Shown here: positions 5,730-6,351 of the stretch, one piece after another
Position numbering within the stretch: the first letter of the stretch is position 1
How the letters are laid out: every line of letters begins with the position of its first letter
From: Pseudofrankia asymbiotica
GTDB taxonomy: Bacteria > Actinomycetota > Actinomycetes > Frankiales > Frankiaceae
Length of the DNA: 6,351 nucleotides
Direction of reading: 5' to 3'
Assembly: GCF_001983105.1 (NCBI RefSeq)
Contig: NZ_MOMC01000038.1
Location: forward strand, 83,914 to 90,264
The notes under the pieces: model-generated
What the model was told of the DNA's origin: nothing
The model's database searches: none
Seen by the model: the letters and a program-made list of their open reading frames with translations, nothing else
Position numbers and translations under genes: made by a program

Positions 5730-6351
5730 ATGAAGTTTCCGTTCACCTGGAAGCCCACCGGCTGGTTCATGGTCGGCTGGTCGGCCGAGTTCCCCACCGG
5801 CCAGGTCCGCCCGCTGCGGTACCTCGGCGAGGACCTCGTGGCCTACCGGGACGACAACGGCGAGCTGCACGTCCTGGCGGCCCACTGCCGCCACCTCGGC
5901 GCGCACCTCGGCCACGGCGGCAAGGTCAACGGCGACTGCGTCGAGTGCCCGTTCCACGGCTGGGGCTGGGGGCCGGACGGCCGCAACCGCTACATCCCCT
6001 ACCAGGACCGGCCCAACCGGGCCGCCCAGCTACGGGTCTACCCGGTACGTGAGCAGTACGGCTGCGTCTTCATCTGGCACCAGCCCCACGGTCAGGCGCC
6101 CCGCTGGGAGATGCCCGACATCTTCACGATCTTCCCCCAGTACGAGACCGACCCCGCCGCCTACTACCCGCCCTACCCGGCCCTCTCCCGCAAGATGGAA
6201 CGCGAACCGGTCCACCCACAGATCCCCGGCGAGAACGCGGCCGACAGCATGCACTTCCAGTACGTCCACCACGCCACCGTCACCCCGGTCCTGCTCAACT
6301 GGGAGTCCGACGACCACGGATGGCTGTTCGAGACCGGCTGGCCCGCCAAGC
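5730..6351 (+). CDS. Rieske [2Fe-2S] non-heme iron oxygenase, KshA-like, N-terminal part (runs off the window)
   Basis: 207 residues are visible; related oxygenase components are about 350-390 residues, so roughly half is present. It would be the terminal oxygenase of a multicomponent monooxygenase or dioxygenase, receiving electrons from a separate reductase and activating O2 at a mononuclear iron. The Rieske cluster ligands are clear: CRH (Cys53, His55) and CPFH (Cys73, His76), followed by GWGWGPDGR. The start of the iron site is also present: ENAADSMHFQYVH with Asn169, Asp172, His175 and His180. The third iron ligand, usually an Asp further on, is outside the window. The order CRHLGAHL, FHGWGW, YIPYQDRP, VFIWH resembles 3-ketosteroid 9-alpha-hydroxylase (KshA), but other Rieske hydroxylases share it. 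The ATG at 5730 has GAGGGGA (5717-5723) 6 nt upstream. It is divergent from the fused acyl-CoA dehydrogenase with a shared 248-bp control region. Family is secure; KshA-like substrate is moderate. Confidence 0.92.
   Translation, partial: MKFPFTWKPTGWFMVGWSAEFPTGQVRPLRYLGEDLVAYRDDNGELHVLAAHCRHLGAHLGHGGKVNGDCVECPFHGWGWGPDGRNRYIPYQDRPNRAAQLRVYPVREQYGCVFIWHQPHGQAPRWEMPDIFTIFPQYETDPAAYYPPYPALSRKMEREPVHPQIPGENAADSMHFQYVHHATVTPVLLNWESDDHGWLFETGWPAK

Overview
The window looks like chromosomal DNA from a high-GC actinomycete. Coding third positions are almost all G or C, the long antisense open frames are typical of such genomes, and the protein families present (orphan LivK-type lipoprotein, fused acyl-CoA dehydrogenase, KshA-like Rieske oxygenase, SDR) are typical of catabolic regions in Frankia, Mycobacterium or Rhodococcus relatives. 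A Frankia-type origin is my best guess from style and content. The sequence alone does not prove it.

Layout from left to right. Bases 181-951 (+) encode a short-chain dehydrogenase/reductase. Bases 952-1502 hold no intact gene. This gap contains a large interrupted inverted repeat (1036-1112), a fragment that reads like one HEAT repeat on the minus strand (about 1145-1267), and a perfect 15-bp hairpin (1376-1413) that probably ends transcription between the convergent genes. Bases 1503-2879 (-) encode a secreted lipoprotein of the branched-chain amino acid/amide substrate-binding family. Its 5' leader has a perfect 11-bp GC-rich hairpin just before the ribosome binding site, and an AT-rich tract lies about 170 bases upstream. 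Bases 3121-5481 (-) encode a 786-residue protein made of two acyl-CoA dehydrogenase domains joined by a Gly/Asp repeat linker. Bases 5482-5729 are a divergent control region with an AT-rich promoter-like tract, an 18-bp direct repeat pair and a palindrome. From 5730 (+) a Rieske non-heme iron oxygenase runs off the right edge.

The most informative gene is the double acyl-CoA dehydrogenase. Its two halves keep complementary parts of the cofactor site: the C-terminal half has the GYSEPGSGSD and KMWTT segments, and the N-terminal half has the RVQFGVPIGSFQ and QYHGGLG segments. This is the pattern of the alpha2beta2 steroid acyl-CoA dehydrogenases (FadE28/FadE29 type) and of the single-chain FadE34 type. 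Together with the divergent KshA-like oxygenase, it suggests catabolism of a steroid or another polycyclic or branched CoA-thioester substrate. The lipoprotein may capture a related small molecule, but its transport partners are not in the window. The same 9-mer, CTCGAATAA on the minus strand, starts the AT-rich tract upstream of both minus-strand genes, so these two may share a regulator. I see no CRISPR array, tRNA, rRNA, insertion sequence or phage gene. I do not see a clearly new system; the unusual signals are mostly regulatory or repeat elements.
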